Assembly (NCBI GenBank): GCA_900555725.1
Contig: USMD01000048.1
Coordinates: forward strand, 1 to 14,580
Source: an uncultured Garciella sp.
GTDB lineage: Bacteria > Bacillota > Clostridia > Eubacteriales > Garciellaceae
Direction: 5' to 3'
DNA: 14,580 nucleotides
The position numbers and the translations under genes are program-made. The notes under the pieces are model-generated. The model worked only from the letters and a program-made list of their open reading frames with translations. It was not told the origin of the DNA and ran no database searches. Below are positions 14,414-14,580 of this stretch, in pieces. Positions within the stretch are counted from its first letter, which is position 1, and every line of letters starts with the position of its first letter.

Positions 14414-14431
14414 TTTCTACATACAATACCA
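14414..14431 (+). repeat. 18-base direct repeat, right copy
   Basis: This is an exact copy of 8075-8092, in the same orientation and 6339 bases away. Here it runs straight into a terminator-like hairpin (14428-14444), whereas the left copy runs into different sequence. Confidence 0.7.
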
Positions 14432-14450
14432 GGGAACATCTGGTTTTTAT
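14428..14450 (+). terminator. Short terminator-like hairpin
   Basis: ACCAG (14428-14432) and CTGGT (14440-14444) form a 5-bp stem around GGAACAT, followed by TTTTATAT. It is weak but well formed. If the segment between the direct repeats was inserted, this may once have been the terminator behind the phosphatidyltransferase operon. Confidence 0.45.
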
Positions 14451-14480
14451 ATCCTTTTTATAATTTTTTGTTACAAAAAG

Positions 14481-14509
14481 TTGACAATTGTATGCAAAAA
14501 GGTTACTAT
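14481..14509 (+). promoter_or_regulatory. Strong rightward promoter for a gene beyond the window
   Basis: TTGACA (14481-14486) and TACTAT (14504-14509) have a 17-base spacer. The spacer begins with ATTGTATG, the inverse of CATACAAT in the nearby direct repeat (14420-14427). Genomic sequence ends about 36 bases further on, so the gene it drives is not visible. Confidence 0.65.
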
Positions 14510-14545
14510 TAATATAATCTCGTAAAATGAAATACATTTTATGAT

Positions 14546-14580
14546 CTGTCTCTTATACACATCTCCGAGCCCACGAGACA
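14546..14580. other. Sequencing adapter (Nextera Read-2, reverse complement), not genomic
   Basis: From CTGTCTCTTATACACATCT to the end, the sequence is the reverse complement of the adapter at the start of the window. Genomic sequence ends at about 14545. Confidence 0.97.

Overview
The window is a complete assembled contig from an AT-rich, low-GC Gram-positive bacterium, most likely a member of the Clostridia. Pointers to this are the strong AGGAGG-type ribosome binding sites, TTGACA-N17-TATAAT-like promoters, lipoprotein signal peptides on the binding proteins, a bacterial tadA flanked by tRNA genes, and tightly packed operons with ATGA overlaps. Both ends are sequencing-library adapter (Nextera Read-2 transposase sequence, in opposite orientations), so bases 1-36 and 14546-14580 are not genomic.

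Region 1 (about 120-872) is a housekeeping locus: a strong promoter, tRNA-Arg(CCT), tadA, tRNA-Ser(CGA) and a terminator. Region 2 (about 937-8065) is the most interesting part. It reads rhodanese lipoprotein (broken), TVP38/TMEM64 (VTT) membrane protein, CCG-domain Fe-S protein, second VTT protein (broken remnant), YnjB-like binding lipoprotein (interrupted by an in-frame TAA), two ABC permeases, ABC ATPase, and CDP-alcohol phosphatidyltransferase. This content matches the uncharacterised E. coli neighbourhood ydjX-ydjY-ydjZ-ynjA-ynjB-ynjC-ynjD-ynjE-ynjF (ynjA absent, the ynjE-like gene moved to the front, ynjC split in two). It therefore looks like a conserved multi-part system of unknown function in which three components are damaged here.

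Region 3 (about 8075-12369) is an iron-siderophore-type ABC importer. A TTGACA-17-TAAAAT promoter with a Fur-box-like operator precedes a binding lipoprotein, two FecCD permeases and an ATPase, all overlapping by 4 bases. Region 4 (12401-14134, minus strand) is an ArsR-family repressor gene followed by a MATE efflux pump, with a clear promoter and a palindromic operator over the predicted start site. The siderophore and MATE modules together lie between two copies of an 18-base direct repeat (8075-8092 and 14414-14431), as an inserted segment would.

The right end (14135-14545) has no gene that I can support. It holds a roughly 195-bp palindromic, MITE-like element (14139-14333), a terminator-like hairpin and a strong rightward promoter whose gene lies beyond the window. 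A sequence related to the element's ends also sits beside the truncated VTT gene near 3321-3348, which links the element family to decay of Region 2.
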